DNA of 64,000 nt, taken from JALYXI01 sp963716685. Lineage in GTDB: Bacteria > Acidobacteriota > Terriglobia > Bryobacterales > Bryobacteraceae. The number at the start of each line of letters is the position of its first letter. The stretch's first letter is position 1. The position numbers and the translations under genes are program-made. The stretch lies in NCBI GenBank assembly GCA_963716685.1, contig CAVQTR010000006.1, forward strand, positions 124,001 through 188,000, written 5' to 3'. The notes beneath the pieces were generated by a model, which searched no databases, was not told where the DNA came from, and worked only from the letters and a program-made list of their open reading frames with translations. This document shows, piece by piece, positions 50,576 to 60,634 of this stretch.

Positions 50576-51769
50576 ATGAAGCGAACGGACGTGGTGATTA
50601 TCGGCGGCGGCATCGTGGGTCTGGCCACGGCATACCGGCTGACACACCTGTATCCCGCGAAAACGGTGGTGGTGCTCGAGAAGGAAGCAGCGCTGGCCCA
50701 ACACCAGACGGGACACAACTCGGGCGTGCTGCACTCGGGAATCTATTACAAGCCGGGTTCGCTCAAGGCGATCAACTGCCGCGAAGGCAAGCACGCCATG
50801 GAGGATTTCTGCGCGGCAGAAGGGATTGCCTACGAGATCTGCGGGAAGGTGATTGTTGCGCTGGATGAGAGCGAGTTGCCGGCACTCGAGCGCATCTACG
50901 AACGCGGTCTGGCAAACGGAATCACCTGCGAAACGATTGGGAGCGAACGGCTGCGCGAACTGGAGCCGCACGCCGCAGGTATTCGCGCGATTCACGTGCC
51001 GGAGACCGGGATCGTGGACTATAAGGAAGTCTGCCGGCGTCTGGCGGTGCGGATCACTGAAGCCGGTGGCTCGATTGTGACCGCTGCGCGGGTGACGGGC
51101 ATGCGGCAGAACGGGACGGTGTTGGTAGAGAGCACCGCCGGCGAGTTCGAGGCCGCGCAGGCTGTGAATTGCGGCGGACTGTATTCCGACCGTCTCGCGG
51201 AGCTGAGCGGCAAAGGACCCGATGCGCGCATCATTCCCTTCCGCGGTGAATACTTCGATGTGGCGCGCGCTGCGCAGCGGCTATGCCGAAATCTGATCTA
51301 TCCGGTGCCGGACCCCGGCTTCCCGTTTCTGGGGGTTCACTTCACGCGCATGGTGCACGGCGGCGTGGAATGCGGGCCCAACGCGGTGCTGGCGTTCGCG
51401 CGGGAGGGCTACCGCAAGACGGACGTGAATTTTGCCGAGCTGGCGCAATCGCTGACGTATCCGGGGTTCCTTAAACTGGCTGCCCGTTACTGGCGCGTGG
51501 GCATGGGCGAGATGTGGCGTTCGTGGAGCAAGCAGGCATTTGTGCGCGCTCTGCAGCGGCTGGTTCCGGAGATACAGGAAGCGGACCTGAGCGCCGCCCC
51601 GGCAGGGATTCGCGCACAAGCCATCGGGCGCGATGGCAGCATGGTAGACGACTTTCTGATTCAGGAAAGTGGGCGCGTAATCAACGTGTGCAATGCGCCT
51701 TCTCCCGCCGCGACGGCGTCTTTGAATATCGGTAAGTTGATTGTCGAGCGTATGGCGGCAGGCTGGTAA
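50576..51769 (+). CDS. lhgO: L-2-hydroxyglutarate oxidase LhgO
   Basis: 397 residues. The FAD-binding DVVIIGGGIVGLATAYRL (5-22) and HQTGHNSGVLHSGIYYKPGSLKA are the family signature, and IRAQAIGRDGSMVDDFLI lies near the C-terminus. LhgO oxidises L-2-hydroxyglutarate to 2-oxoglutarate and feeds electrons to the respiratory chain. It is divergent from the lyase gene across only 33 bases, so promoters must be compact or overlap. The Ldh gene follows after 5 bases. Confidence 0.93.
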   Translation: MKRTDVVIIGGGIVGLATAYRLTHLYPAKTVVVLEKEAALAQHQTGHNSGVLHSGIYYKPGSLKAINCREGKHAMEDFCAAEGIAYEICGKVIVALDESELPALERIYERGLANGITCETIGSERLRELEPHAAGIRAIHVPETGIVDYKEVCRRLAVRITEAGGSIVTAARVTGMRQNGTVLVESTAGEFEAAQAVNCGGLYSDRLAELSGKGPDARIIPFRGEYFDVARAAQRLCRNLIYPVPDPGFPFLGVHFTRMVHGGVECGPNAVLAFAREGYRKTDVNFAELAQSLTYPGFLKLAARYWRVGMGEMWRSWSKQAFVRALQRLVPEIQEADLSAAPAGIRAQAIGRDGSMVDDFLIQESGRVINVCNAPSPAATASLNIGKLIVERMAAGW

Positions 51770-51774
51770 AAGTT

Positions 51775-52866
51775 ATGACATCGATTCCGGTTCAGCAATT
51801 TGCAAGCGAACGGCTGCGCGAGTTCACCAGCCGCGTGTTTCAGCATTTCGGCGTTGCGGAAGCCGACGCGAACGAGGCCGCGGGCATTCTGGCCGCTTCG
51901 GATCTGCGCGGGATCGATTCACACGGCATGGCGCGGCTGCATGCGTACACCGAGATGCTCGCGGCCGGGCGGGTGAACCCAAAGCCGCAGATCCGGATCG
52001 TGCGCGAAACGCTGAGCACGGCGACCGTGGATGGCGACAACGGTCTGGGTCTGGTGGTGGGACCGTGGGCCAATCGCGTGGCGATCGAGAAGGCTGCAAA
52101 CGCGGGCACGGGATGGGTGGCGGTGAACAACAGCAATCACTACGGGATTGCCTCCTGGTATGTGATGGAGGCGCTGCGCCGGGACATGATCGGCTGGTCG
52201 ATGACCAACGCCACGCGCACCGTTGCACCGCTGTGGGGGGCGGAACGGATGCTCGGGACCAATCCGATTTCCATTGCGTTCCCGGGCAAAGAGGAGCCGC
52301 CCATCGTGATCGACATGGCGACGTGCGCGGTGGCATTCGGCAAAATCGAGATTGCCAATCGCAAAGGAGTTCCCATCCCGGAAGGCTGGGCGCTCGACAG
52401 CAACGGCGTGGTGACCACCGACCCGAAAGCCATGGTGAACGGCGGCGCGCTGATGCCGCTGGGATCCGACCGGGAACGCGGCGGGCACAAGGGCTACTCG
52501 CTCTCGCTGATGGTAGACGTGCTGTGCGGCGTGTTGAGCGGAGCCAACTGGGGGCCGTTCACCCCTCCCTTCGCGCTACGCCAGGCGATGCCGGTGCGGA
52601 GCGTGGGCAAGGGCATCGGGCACTTTTTCGGAGCGATGCGCATCGACGCGTTCATCGATCCGGACGAGTTCAAAGGGCAGATCGACGACTACATCCGCAC
52701 GATGCGGGCCACCAAACCGGCTGCCGGAACCAACGGGCCGCTGCTGCCGGGCGACCCGGAACGCGAGGCGGAGAAGATCCGGAGCCGCGAAGGAGTGCCG
52801 CTGATTCAGCCCGTGATCGACGATCTGCGGGCGGTTTCGAAGAGGACCGGAGTCCCCTTCGAATGA
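51775..52866 (+). CDS. Ldh-family (malate/L-lactate/ureidoglycolate type) NAD(P)-dependent dehydrogenase
   Basis: 363 residues of the LDH2/MDH2 fold: DLRGIDSHGMARLHAYTEML (with H50), TVDGDNGLGLVV, VNNSNHYGIASWYV (H122), GTNPISIAFPG and GHKGYSLSLMVDVLCGVLSGANWG. It reduces or oxidises 2-hydroxy acids. The preceding LhgO also acts on a 2-hydroxy acid, so the pair may form a hydroxy-acid oxidation operon. No signal peptide. Ends 3 bases from the convergent receptor gene. Confidence 0.92.
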   Translation: MTSIPVQQFASERLREFTSRVFQHFGVAEADANEAAGILAASDLRGIDSHGMARLHAYTEMLAAGRVNPKPQIRIVRETLSTATVDGDNGLGLVVGPWANRVAIEKAANAGTGWVAVNNSNHYGIASWYVMEALRRDMIGWSMTNATRTVAPLWGAERMLGTNPISIAFPGKEEPPIVIDMATCAVAFGKIEIANRKGVPIPEGWALDSNGVVTTDPKAMVNGGALMPLGSDRERGGHKGYSLSLMVDVLCGVLSGANWGPFTPPFALRQAMPVRSVGKGIGHFFGAMRIDAFIDPDEFKGQIDDYIRTMRATKPAAGTNGPLLPGDPEREAEKIRSREGVPLIQPVIDDLRAVSKRTGVPFE

Positions 52867-52869
52867 GCC

Positions 52870-55800
52870 TCAGAAGCTGGCTTTGAGAACGAACTGAACC
52901 ACACGATAGGCCTCGCCATTCGAGACGATGGCGGTCGAGGTGGACGTGCTCTGCGTCTGACAGCACGCGGTGCCGAAGTTGGGCGAGATGATGCTGGTGG
53001 AACCGGTGCTGGTGGACCCCAGTTTTCGGAAGTTGGCGTGGTTTAGAGCATTGAAGGCTTCCATGCGAAAGGTGACCTTCACTCGCTCAGTAGGCTGGAA
53101 GCTCTTCGACACAGCGCCGTCCATGTCCCAGAAGATGGGACCTTGGAACGTGTTGCGCCCAATGCCGGTGCCGCCGGGGGCGGGCTGGGTGAAAGCGGTG
53201 GAGTTGGTGAAGAACACCGGACCGATCACGCCGGGCGCGGTGTGCAGGGAGTCGTCGGGCACCGTGGTCCCGGTGAGAGCGGCACGCGACACCGCCGAAA
53301 AATTGTTCGTGCGCGCGCCGCTCGAGATGGAGAACGGCTCACCCGACATCAGGCTGTTGAAGCCCTGCAGGCTCCAGCCGCCGATGACCGTGTTGACGAA
53401 GCCCGGCACCGAGTTGAGGAAGTGCCGGTCCTTTCCGAACGGCAGTTCGTAAATCCAGGTGGTGCTGAATACGTGCTTCTGGTCGAAATCGGCACGGCCG
53501 CGGTCAAGGCGAAGGTTGTTGTTATCGGCGGCGGTGCTGGTGGTGGGTGTGTAAGAGGTGCCCACGGGATCGCCGGATTGATCGTCGATCACTTTGCCAT
53601 AGGTGTAAGCCATGTTCAGCAGCAGACCGTATCCGAAACGCTTGCGGAGCGTGGTCTGAAGGCTGTGATAAACCGAATCGGCGGAGTTCGAAAGAAAGAT
53701 GATGCTGCTGAACTGCTGGTTCGGACGCAGGTGCGCGCCGAGCGTGGTCTGCTCGATGCGTCCGGCGAAGTTGCCCGCTGCGTTCTGCTGAAGATCGGTG
53801 ATGGAGGAAGACGAGTTGACGAATGCGCTGGTCAGAATTCCGCTGGTGACATAGGGAACCGATACGCCCGCGATACCCGAAGGGCAGCCGGAACCGTCCG
53901 GCTTGCAACCGTTGTGCAGATTCGATTCCATGGCGTTGAAGGAAGGCAGGACCGGAGCGGAGTTGATCTGATTGGCATCGAGCTGGCTGTAGAGGCGCTC
54001 GCCGCGATTGGCCACGTACGCCGCCTGAACCACGAACTGGCCGGGCAGTTCCCGCTGAACGGTGACGTTCCATTGATGGACGGTGGCCATCTTGAAATTG
54101 GGATCCATGACCACGGCGTTGGGCGCGACGCCGTACAGCGCAGGCGCGGGAGTCAGCCCGGTGGAGGGCTGGAGTGAGGGCGTGGCGAGCGACTGCGGGA
54201 ATCCGGTAGATAGGCGCGCAGTGGTGGAAACGGAGGAGCAGCCGGGCGTTGCGGTGGCCGCGCCATAAGCGGTGGCGGTACAGGTATAGGCCAGGCCTGG
54301 CACACTGTTCGCAACAGCAGCGGCTTCATAAGTGGCAATCGGGTCGTAGGCCATGCCCTAGCCTGCGCGGACCACGGTTTTGCCGCTCTTCCCGGGACTC
54401 CACGTCAGTCCGACGCGCGGCGCAAAGGCATCCAGATTTTCGCGTGAATAATAGCTGCTGGCTTTGACGAACGTGACGGGCCCGTTTGAGCCGTTGATGG
54501 GGTTATTGGGAACGTACGGGCTGTCGCTGGTCTCGGTGGGAGGACGGTTGATTTCCCAGCGCACGCCATAGGTCATGGTGATGTTCTGCCGGATGCGCCA
54601 TTCATCCTGCCAGAAAAAGTTGTACTGCTTGAGGCGCTCGCCCACATCGTAAAGCGAGAAATACTTGCCTGAATTGAGGGGCAGGAAGCTGTTGGTGTTC
54701 AGATTTCCGAGAAATGCCTGCTTGATGGTAGCGGGAATTCCAAGCAGATCGTTGATAGTGGAAAGCAGGCGGCTGCTGTCGGTGCTCGCGATGCCAGCGG
54801 TTGAACCGTTCGAGATCCCGGGAAGGTTGAAAGCAGTGCCGGGAGGATTCAGCGAGGCGCTCAGGGAAATCGACGGAGTCACCGTTTGCCCGGCGACGGT
54901 GCCCAGCTGATCGTTCTGCTGATAGAAGCGCATGTTGGTGCCGAATTTCAGCTGGTGCGCGCCGCGGGTCCAGGACAGGTTATCGATAATCTGAGGCGTA
55001 TTCAGAGTGCGCTGCGTGTGGGGCGCGTTGATATAGTCCACGTCCACATTGTTGAAGGTGTAAGCGGGAAGGCCGGGGAACTTCGGATTGGAATCGCCGT
55101 AAGTGAAAAGGAACGTGAACCGCGCGTATCCCAGCGTCATTTCATTCACCACGGACGGGCTGACGATATAGCGCCAGGAGAACGCGTAGTTCTTGGCGGG
55201 CCGGTAAACCTCGCCGCGTGGCGGAAAGCCGGGGAAGATGGCCGGGCGGCCGTTCAGCAGATCGCTGGTTTGCTGTTCCAGAGCCCACAAGGCCCGGAAG
55301 TAGATGTTGTTCTTTTCGTTGATCGAGTGATCGATGCGCAGCAGGTTGCGCGGACCGCGGACACCCGAGGGAGTGCTCCAGAGATAGCCGGCGGTATTGA
55401 GACCATCGCCCACCAGATAGTCGTTTGCCGCAGGGTAACCCTTGAGCAGGCCGAGCACGGAGGGGTCGCCGCCGATATGCTGCGGATCGTTGGCGAAGAT
55501 GTTGTAGCTCTGCACGCAGTTGAGATCGGTGGAGCTGCCGCAATTGCGAATACCGGGTGCGAGAGCGCCGGTGGAAGTCACGAGCCCCGGCGAGTTGGAT
55601 GTCACCTTCGAGCCGTTGATGGTGAGCGGGTTGGAGGGATCGGAGACGAAGTACCGGTAGATGCCGGAAAGAGCGGTGGGTGTATAGACATTCGGCACAT
55701 GGCCAAAGGCTTTGTCGATGGCCTGCGACAGGTTGACCTTCTGCCCCTGCCACGCCGTGTAGAAGAATGTTTTGTTTTTGCGGATTGGCCCGCCCGCATC

Positions 55801-56625
55801 ATAGCCGTATTGATTGGACTTCAGGTCCGCGCGCTTCTGCCCCTGCGCGTTGGCGTAGAACTCATTCGAGTTCAAATCGGTGTTGCGGAAATATTCAATC
55901 GCGCTGACGTGGAAAGCATTGGTGCCCGAGCGGGTGGCGATGGAGATATTCAGACCGGAGTTCTTTCCTTCTTCCGGTGTCGGATTGCTGGTGGTGGCTT
56001 TGAACTCTTCCACGTTATCCGGGTTGATGCGGAACACATTGTTGGTAGGCGTGGGATTCGACGCTTCGTTCGCTTCGATGCCATCGATGGTCACGTTGCC
56101 CGCCTGCGACCGAAGTCCGTTCACGTTGATGGTGGTGCCGCTGCGCTGGGTGACGCCGGGTTCCAGCACGACCAGGTTAAGCGGATTGCGGCCGTTCAGA
56201 GGCAGCGTCGAGACGGCCTGCTTTTCGATGACGTTCCCCAGCGTGGCGTTGCTGGTATTGACGTTATCGGCGGACGCTTCCACCTTCACCACGTCGTGCG
56301 TGTCCCCAAGTTCGAGCGTGATGTTTTCCGTTTGCGGAGTTCCCACCACGAGGGTGATTTTGGACCGCTTCGCGGTTTTGAACCCCTGCATTTCAACGGT
56401 CACTGTATAGTTCCCGACCGGCATGGAAGGAAACGAATACAGGCCCGCGCTGTTAGTGAGTTGCTTTAGCGTGACGCCGGTATCATCGTTGGTCACCGTT
56501 ACGGCCGACGCCGGAAGCACGGCGCCGCTGTTGTCGTAAATGGTGCCGGAAAGCTGCGTAGTCGACGTCTGGCTGGAGCAGATCAGTGCACAAAGGAAAA
56601 ATATCGATAGTCTGCGTAAAGACAC
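52870..56625 (-). pseudogene. Oar-like TonB-dependent receptor interrupted by an in-frame TAG
   Basis: Starts at GTG 56625 with GAGAGGA upstream and a signal peptide (SLRRLSIFFLCALICSSQ). A carboxypeptidase-regulatory-like domain (LSGTIYDNSGAVLPASAVTVTND), a plug-like region (LPLNGRNPLNLVVLEPG, INVNGLRSQAGNVTIDG) and a long outer-membrane barrel ending in a C-terminal Phe follow. At 54360-54358 the frame reads GCA-GGC-TAG-GGC-ATG, where family members have RAGYG; one base change from TAC or TAT explains it. Everything after is in the same frame. Total about 1,251 codons, normal for the acidobacterial receptor. Either a single base error or a recent nonsense mutation. Confidence 0.88.
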
Positions 56626-56781
56626 GGGTATCCTCTCTTGTTGTTGCGGAATGCACACACAGGGTGGGAAACCAGCAGGTCTTCGTAGACCACTCCGCAT
56701 GGAGTCAGTGCGGGTGTATGAAACGTTTTAGCATCTATTGGGCGGCAGCGCAACGCAGTGCCGCCCGGTTTTATCCGATTT

Positions 56782-58200
56782 CTAGTGTTTTGCGGACGCG
56801 ACTACGGGAACTACGCTGCGCCAGAGAAATTCCACTTCTTTGTAGAGCGAAGTCTCGCGCAAATGTTCGTCGTCCGCGTGCGCGCCTCCGCCCTGAGCAT
56901 CTTTCTCATCCACGATGGGCCCGAAGCCGTAGGCCTGCACACCCTTCGCGCGAAGCTGGGAATTGTCGGTGGCGCCGACACCCATGGTGGGCAGAGTAAT
57001 CGCTCCGGGAAACATGGTTTTTGTCGCGGCTTCGAAGGAGAGAAAGAGCTCCGTATCGAAACGGGAAGGTTTACCGGGCTCCCGGCCGCCGCGGCCATTG
57101 GTCACGATTTCCACTTGCGGATCGTTGATCAGCGCGCGCATGTAAGCATAAAACTTCGGCATGTCCTCATCCGGCAGCGCGCGGATATCCAGCGTGGCCT
57201 CCGCTTCGGAAGGAACCACGTTGGAGCGGAAGCCCGCTTTCAGAATGGTAGGGGCGATGGAAGTCCGCAGCATGGAAGAGTGGATCGGCTCATTGACCGC
57301 CAAGTAGTCGAGAATGGCGGAAGAGCGCGCGGGATCGGTGATGTGGTTATAGCGGTCGGCGTCCTCCGGAGTGCTGATGGTGGCAAGCCGTTCGAAGTAA
57401 GCGCGGGTGGTGTCGTTCAGATGCATGGGCGGCTGTTTGGACGCCACCGCGCCCACGGCGACCGCCAGGTGCAGCACCGGGTTGTCGGGTCGCGGACGAG
57501 AAGCGTGGCCGGAAGGACCATGCGCCACCAGACGGACCCCGCGCGGCACTTTCTCCGTAGTTCCGATCTGCACATATCGAACCTTGCCGTCACGCGCACC
57601 GGTGGTGCCGCCTTCTGTGATGGCATATTCCGCTTCTATTTCGGGCCAGTGCTGGGCAACCATGTAACCGATGCCGACGCGGCTGTCACCCTCTTCCCCT
57701 GCCTCGCCGAGAAAGATGACGTCGCGGTCGAGCGGCACGTTCATGCGCTTCAGCAGCAGCATCACCGTGAGCGCGGAAGTCACCTTGTCCTTATCGTCGA
57801 TAGAGCCGCGGCCCCAGATAAATCCGTCTTTGCGAATCGCGGAGAAGGGATCCACGGTCCATTTCTCCTTCTGAACGCCGACCACATCCAGATGACCCAT
57901 CAGCAGCAGCGGCTTTTTTGAGCCGTTGCCTTTCAGACGCGCCACTACATTGCCGCGGCCTGGTTCCAGTTCATAGACCTGTGCCGAAATTCCCTCCTTC
58001 TCCAGAACGCTTTTCAGGTAGCTGGCCGCGCGCGTCTCGTTGCCGGGAGGGTTGCTGGTGTCCAGGCGAATCAGGCTGGCATAGTGATCGAAGATTTCGG
58101 CTTGCTGTGCGTTCCAGTCGACCGAGTAGGGGTCGGCGGAGAAAAGAGCGGTAGCGGACAGGGCTGCCAGCAGGAGCAGAGTGCGGGTTCGGCTTGGCAT
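56782..58200 (-). CDS. M20-family metallopeptidase, exported
   Basis: 472 residues with a signal peptide (MPSRTRTLLLLAALSATALFSA). Zinc-site motifs: H103-L-D105 in LLLMGHLDVVGVQ, D135-D in GRGSIDDKD, E169-E170 in GEAGEEGDS and a late His in GGGAHADDEH. Family members include carboxypeptidases, dipeptidases and acetylornithine deacetylase-like enzymes; the leader points to peptide trimming in the periplasm. Located between the KDPG aldolase and the receptor on the same strand, with 156 bases upstream of the receptor. Confidence 0.92.
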   Translation of the reverse strand: MPSRTRTLLLLAALSATALFSADPYSVDWNAQQAEIFDHYASLIRLDTSNPPGNETRAASYLKSVLEKEGISAQVYELEPGRGNVVARLKGNGSKKPLLLMGHLDVVGVQKEKWTVDPFSAIRKDGFIWGRGSIDDKDKVTSALTVMLLLKRMNVPLDRDVIFLGEAGEEGDSRVGIGYMVAQHWPEIEAEYAITEGGTTGARDGKVRYVQIGTTEKVPRGVRLVAHGPSGHASRPRPDNPVLHLAVAVGAVASKQPPMHLNDTTRAYFERLATISTPEDADRYNHITDPARSSAILDYLAVNEPIHSSMLRTSIAPTILKAGFRSNVVPSEAEATLDIRALPDEDMPKFYAYMRALINDPQVEIVTNGRGGREPGKPSRFDTELFLSFEAATKTMFPGAITLPTMGVGATDNSQLRAKGVQAYGFGPIVDEKDAQGGGAHADDEHLRETSLYKEVEFLWRSVVPVVASAKH

Positions 58201-58248
58201 TCGAACAGGATAGCGCGGCGCGCTGCTGTTCCCGTGAAGCCTCGCCGC

Positions 58249-58908
58249 TTATTTCGCCATCTCGGCCCGGGCTTTCTTCACGGCCTCCAGATAGCCCTTG
58301 GCGCGGGATTCAATGGCGTCCCAGTCGCCCTCGGCAATCAGCTTCGCGTTCACCAATTCGCCACCGACGGCCACGGCGCAGGCGCCGGCTTTCAGAAACT
58401 CGCCGGCCGTTTCCAGGTTCACGCCGCCTGTCGGAATCATCTCCACCTGAGGCAGCGGGCCCTTTAACGCTTTGATGTACTTCGCGCCACCCATCGCGTC
58501 AGCGGGAAAAACCTTCACAACGTCCGCGCCGGTTTCCCAGGCAGTCAACACCTCGGTGGGAGTCAATGCGCCGATACAGATCACTTTCGAGTAGCGCTTG
58601 CACATCTCAATGGTGGAGACCCGCAGGTTCGGGGAAACGAAAAACTGCGCTCCCGCCAGCATGCAGTTGCGTGCAGTTTCGGGATCCAGAATGGTGCCGG
58701 CGCCCAGCATCAGCTTGTCGCCAAATTTGTCCGCCACTTTTTCCAGCGCGCGAATGGCTCCCGGCACCGTCATGGTGATTTCCGCGGAGCGCACCCCGCC
58801 CTTGTAAATGGCGTCGATTGCGTTCAACGCTCCTTCGGCCGTGGCCGTACGCACGACGGGAACGACACCAATGCCGGTGATGAATGAAAGAATTTCCTGG
58901 GCAGTCAC
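58249..58908 (-). CDS. eda: KDPG / 2-keto-4-hydroxyglutarate aldolase
   Basis: 219 residues. Schiff-base Lys K132 in DVVKVFPADAMGG and E43 in SAEITMTVPGA are the expected catalytic residues, with ARTAEGA-like VVRTATAEGA near the N-terminus and IPTGGVNLETAGEFLKAGA at the end. It splits 2-keto-3-deoxy-6-phosphogluconate into pyruvate and glyceraldehyde-3-phosphate in the Entner-Doudoroff and uronate pathways. Cytoplasmic. It starts 15 bases downstream of the thioesterase gene. Confidence 0.95.
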   Translation of the reverse strand: MTAQEILSFITGIGVVPVVRTATAEGALNAIDAIYKGGVRSAEITMTVPGAIRALEKVADKFGDKLMLGAGTILDPETARNCMLAGAQFFVSPNLRVSTIEMCKRYSKVICIGALTPTEVLTAWETGADVVKVFPADAMGGAKYIKALKGPLPQVEMIPTGGVNLETAGEFLKAGACAVAVGGELVNAKLIAEGDWDAIESRAKGYLEAVKKARAEMAK

Positions 58909-58923
58909 ACCGTTAACTTATCA

Positions 58924-59352
58924 TCACCGGTTCTTCGCCTGCTCCCCGCGCAGCAGCATGCAGGTGGAGGACGCGCGGGCGACCAGGCTGCCGCCGGAAT
59001 CGGTCACATCGGACTCGGTCAGCACAATGGTGCGGCCCCGTTTCACAATCCTGCCTTCTGCGCGGAGACGGCCGCTCCACACGGGCTTCAGGAAGTTGAT
59101 CTTTAGCTCCAGCGTGGTGAAAGACTCGCCTTCCAGCAGCGTGGTAGCCACCGCGCTGCCCATAGCCGCATCGGACAAATCACACAACACACCGCCGTGC
59201 AGCGTTCCCATAGGGTTCGCATGCTGCGGGCCTGCATCCATCTCGAAAACCGTGCGTCCGGTTTCGTAAGTCACCAGCCGGAATCCGATCAGCTTCGAAA
59301 TGGGCGGTTCGATGCCGCCGGACCATCGGTCAAAAACGGCTCTCGTCTCCAT
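58924..59352 (-). CDS. PaaI-type hotdog thioesterase
   Basis: 142 residues from ATG 59352 (METRAVFDRWSGGIEPPISKLIGFRL); an in-frame extension to 59469 lies antisense to the P450 gene. The hotdog signature is HANPMGTLHGGVLCDLSDAAMGSAVATTL, with strands LELKINFLKPVWSGRLRAEGRIVKRGRTIVLTE. Hydrolyses acyl-CoA or aryl-CoA thioesters. Divergent from the first P450 gene with 22 bases between starts, so promoters overlap and joint control is possible. Confidence 0.93.
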   Translation of the reverse strand: METRAVFDRWSGGIEPPISKLIGFRLVTYETGRTVFEMDAGPQHANPMGTLHGGVLCDLSDAAMGSAVATTLLEGESFTTLELKINFLKPVWSGRLRAEGRIVKRGRTIVLTESDVTDSGGSLVARASSTCMLLRGEQAKNR

Positions 59353-59374
59353 CCTGAAATTGTAAAATGTACGA

Positions 59375-60622
59375 GTGCCCAGCCTCGGCGCCATGCGCGC
59401 CGCCATGAAGCTGATCCGCAGCGACCGTCTGGCACTGCTGCGGGAACTGGCGCGGGAAACAGGACCCATTGGGCGTGGCAGCTTCGGTCCAGGATGGGCC
59501 GTTCTGGTGAACTCCCCTGATCTGGTGCAAGAAGTGTTTATCGATCGCGTGGACGACTTCGAAAAGATGCCGGGAATGCGAAACCTGGCTCGTCCATTTG
59601 CCAGCGACGGTCTGATGATCAGCGAAGGCGCGCATCACCGCCGGCAGCGGCGGCTGGTGGCGCCGGCGTTCGCCCACCGCCGCTTCGCGCATTACCAGCA
59701 GGTGATCGCGAAACATTCTGACCGCGAGCTGGAGCACTGGCGCGACGGTGCAACCATCGATTTGCGCGCATCGATGATGCGGCTGGGTCTGGCCATTATC
59801 GGGGAAACGCTTTTTGCGATTGACCACATGAGCGAACGGCACCGCATGGGCCGGGAAATCGGGAAAATCCAGCGCTTTCAGGATCTGCGGGTGCGCGTTC
59901 CCTTTGCGATCCCGACGGGCGGCATGGGACGGGTGGTGAAACGTCTGGATCGCGAAATGTTCCACCTCATTCGATCGCGCCGCGCTTTGGGGGATGATCG
60001 CGGCGACATGCTTTCCATGCTGCTGCATTCCAGGGAGGAGCCTTCCGGCCGCCGGCTCACCGATCAGGAAGTGCGCGACGAGGCTCTGGGTCTCTTCGGA
60101 GCGGGACATGAAACCACGGCACAGGCCCTCGAGTGGTCCTGGTATTTGCTGGCCCGGCACCCGGAGGCGATGCGTCGCGTGCGCACGGAAAAGGGTTATG
60201 CCCTGATGGCGTTCAAGGAAGCGATGCGGCTGTATCCGCCGGCTTATATGGTGGGCAGGATCGCTGTTCGCGACACGACGGTTGGCGGGTTTGCGATTTG
60301 GAAGGGAGAAACGCTGTTCATGGCTCCCTGGCTGGTGCATCGCGACGAGGGTTATTTTCCGGACGCGGAACGCTTCGATCCCGAGCGCTTTCGCCCGGAA
60401 GAAGAAGCGAAGCTGCCGAAGTGCGCTTTCATTCCGTTTGGCGTGGGCCGGCGCGTTTGCATCGCCAATCATTTCGCCTTAATGCAGGGGCAGACGATTC
60501 TGGAATCCATGGCGCCCCGCGCGGATCTTCAACTACAATCGGCGGAGGAGCCACCCTTGCAGCTCACCATGATGCTGTCGCCGCGCAGAGGGATCAAAGC
60601 CCGGGTTACCCGCATTCCGTAA
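59375..60622 (+). CDS. Cytochrome P450, paralogue 1
   Basis: 415 residues from GTG 59375; TAAAAT 8 bases upstream is -10-like, so the message may be nearly leaderless. I-helix AGHETT (243-248), ExxR in KEAMRLYPPAY (E282-R285), PERF (337-340) and the haem loop PFGVGRRVCIA with C362. The segment between HPE in helix J and the ExxR Glu is about 18 residues, where typical P450s have about 35, so the J' region looks deleted. It is a monooxygenase of unknown substrate; electron donors are not encoded nearby. Confidence 0.94.
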   Translation: MPSLGAMRAAMKLIRSDRLALLRELARETGPIGRGSFGPGWAVLVNSPDLVQEVFIDRVDDFEKMPGMRNLARPFASDGLMISEGAHHRRQRRLVAPAFAHRRFAHYQQVIAKHSDRELEHWRDGATIDLRASMMRLGLAIIGETLFAIDHMSERHRMGREIGKIQRFQDLRVRVPFAIPTGGMGRVVKRLDREMFHLIRSRRALGDDRGDMLSMLLHSREEPSGRRLTDQEVRDEALGLFGAGHETTAQALEWSWYLLARHPEAMRRVRTEKGYALMAFKEAMRLYPPAYMVGRIAVRDTTVGGFAIWKGETLFMAPWLVHRDEGYFPDAERFDPERFRPEEEAKLPKCAFIPFGVGRRVCIANHFALMQGQTILESMAPRADLQLQSAEEPPLQLTMMLSPRRGIKARVTRIP

Positions 60623-60634
60623 GGGTTATTCGCA

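Noticed and set aside
54358..54360. Pyrrolysine or programmed recoding of the TAG
   Set aside because: The site replaces a Tyr common in this family, there is no recoding signal or pyl gene in view, and a single base change is the simpler explanation.
54886..56469. A 527-codon open reading on the plus strand
   Set aside because: Antisense to the TonB-dependent receptor, whose domain order is clear despite the TAG codon.
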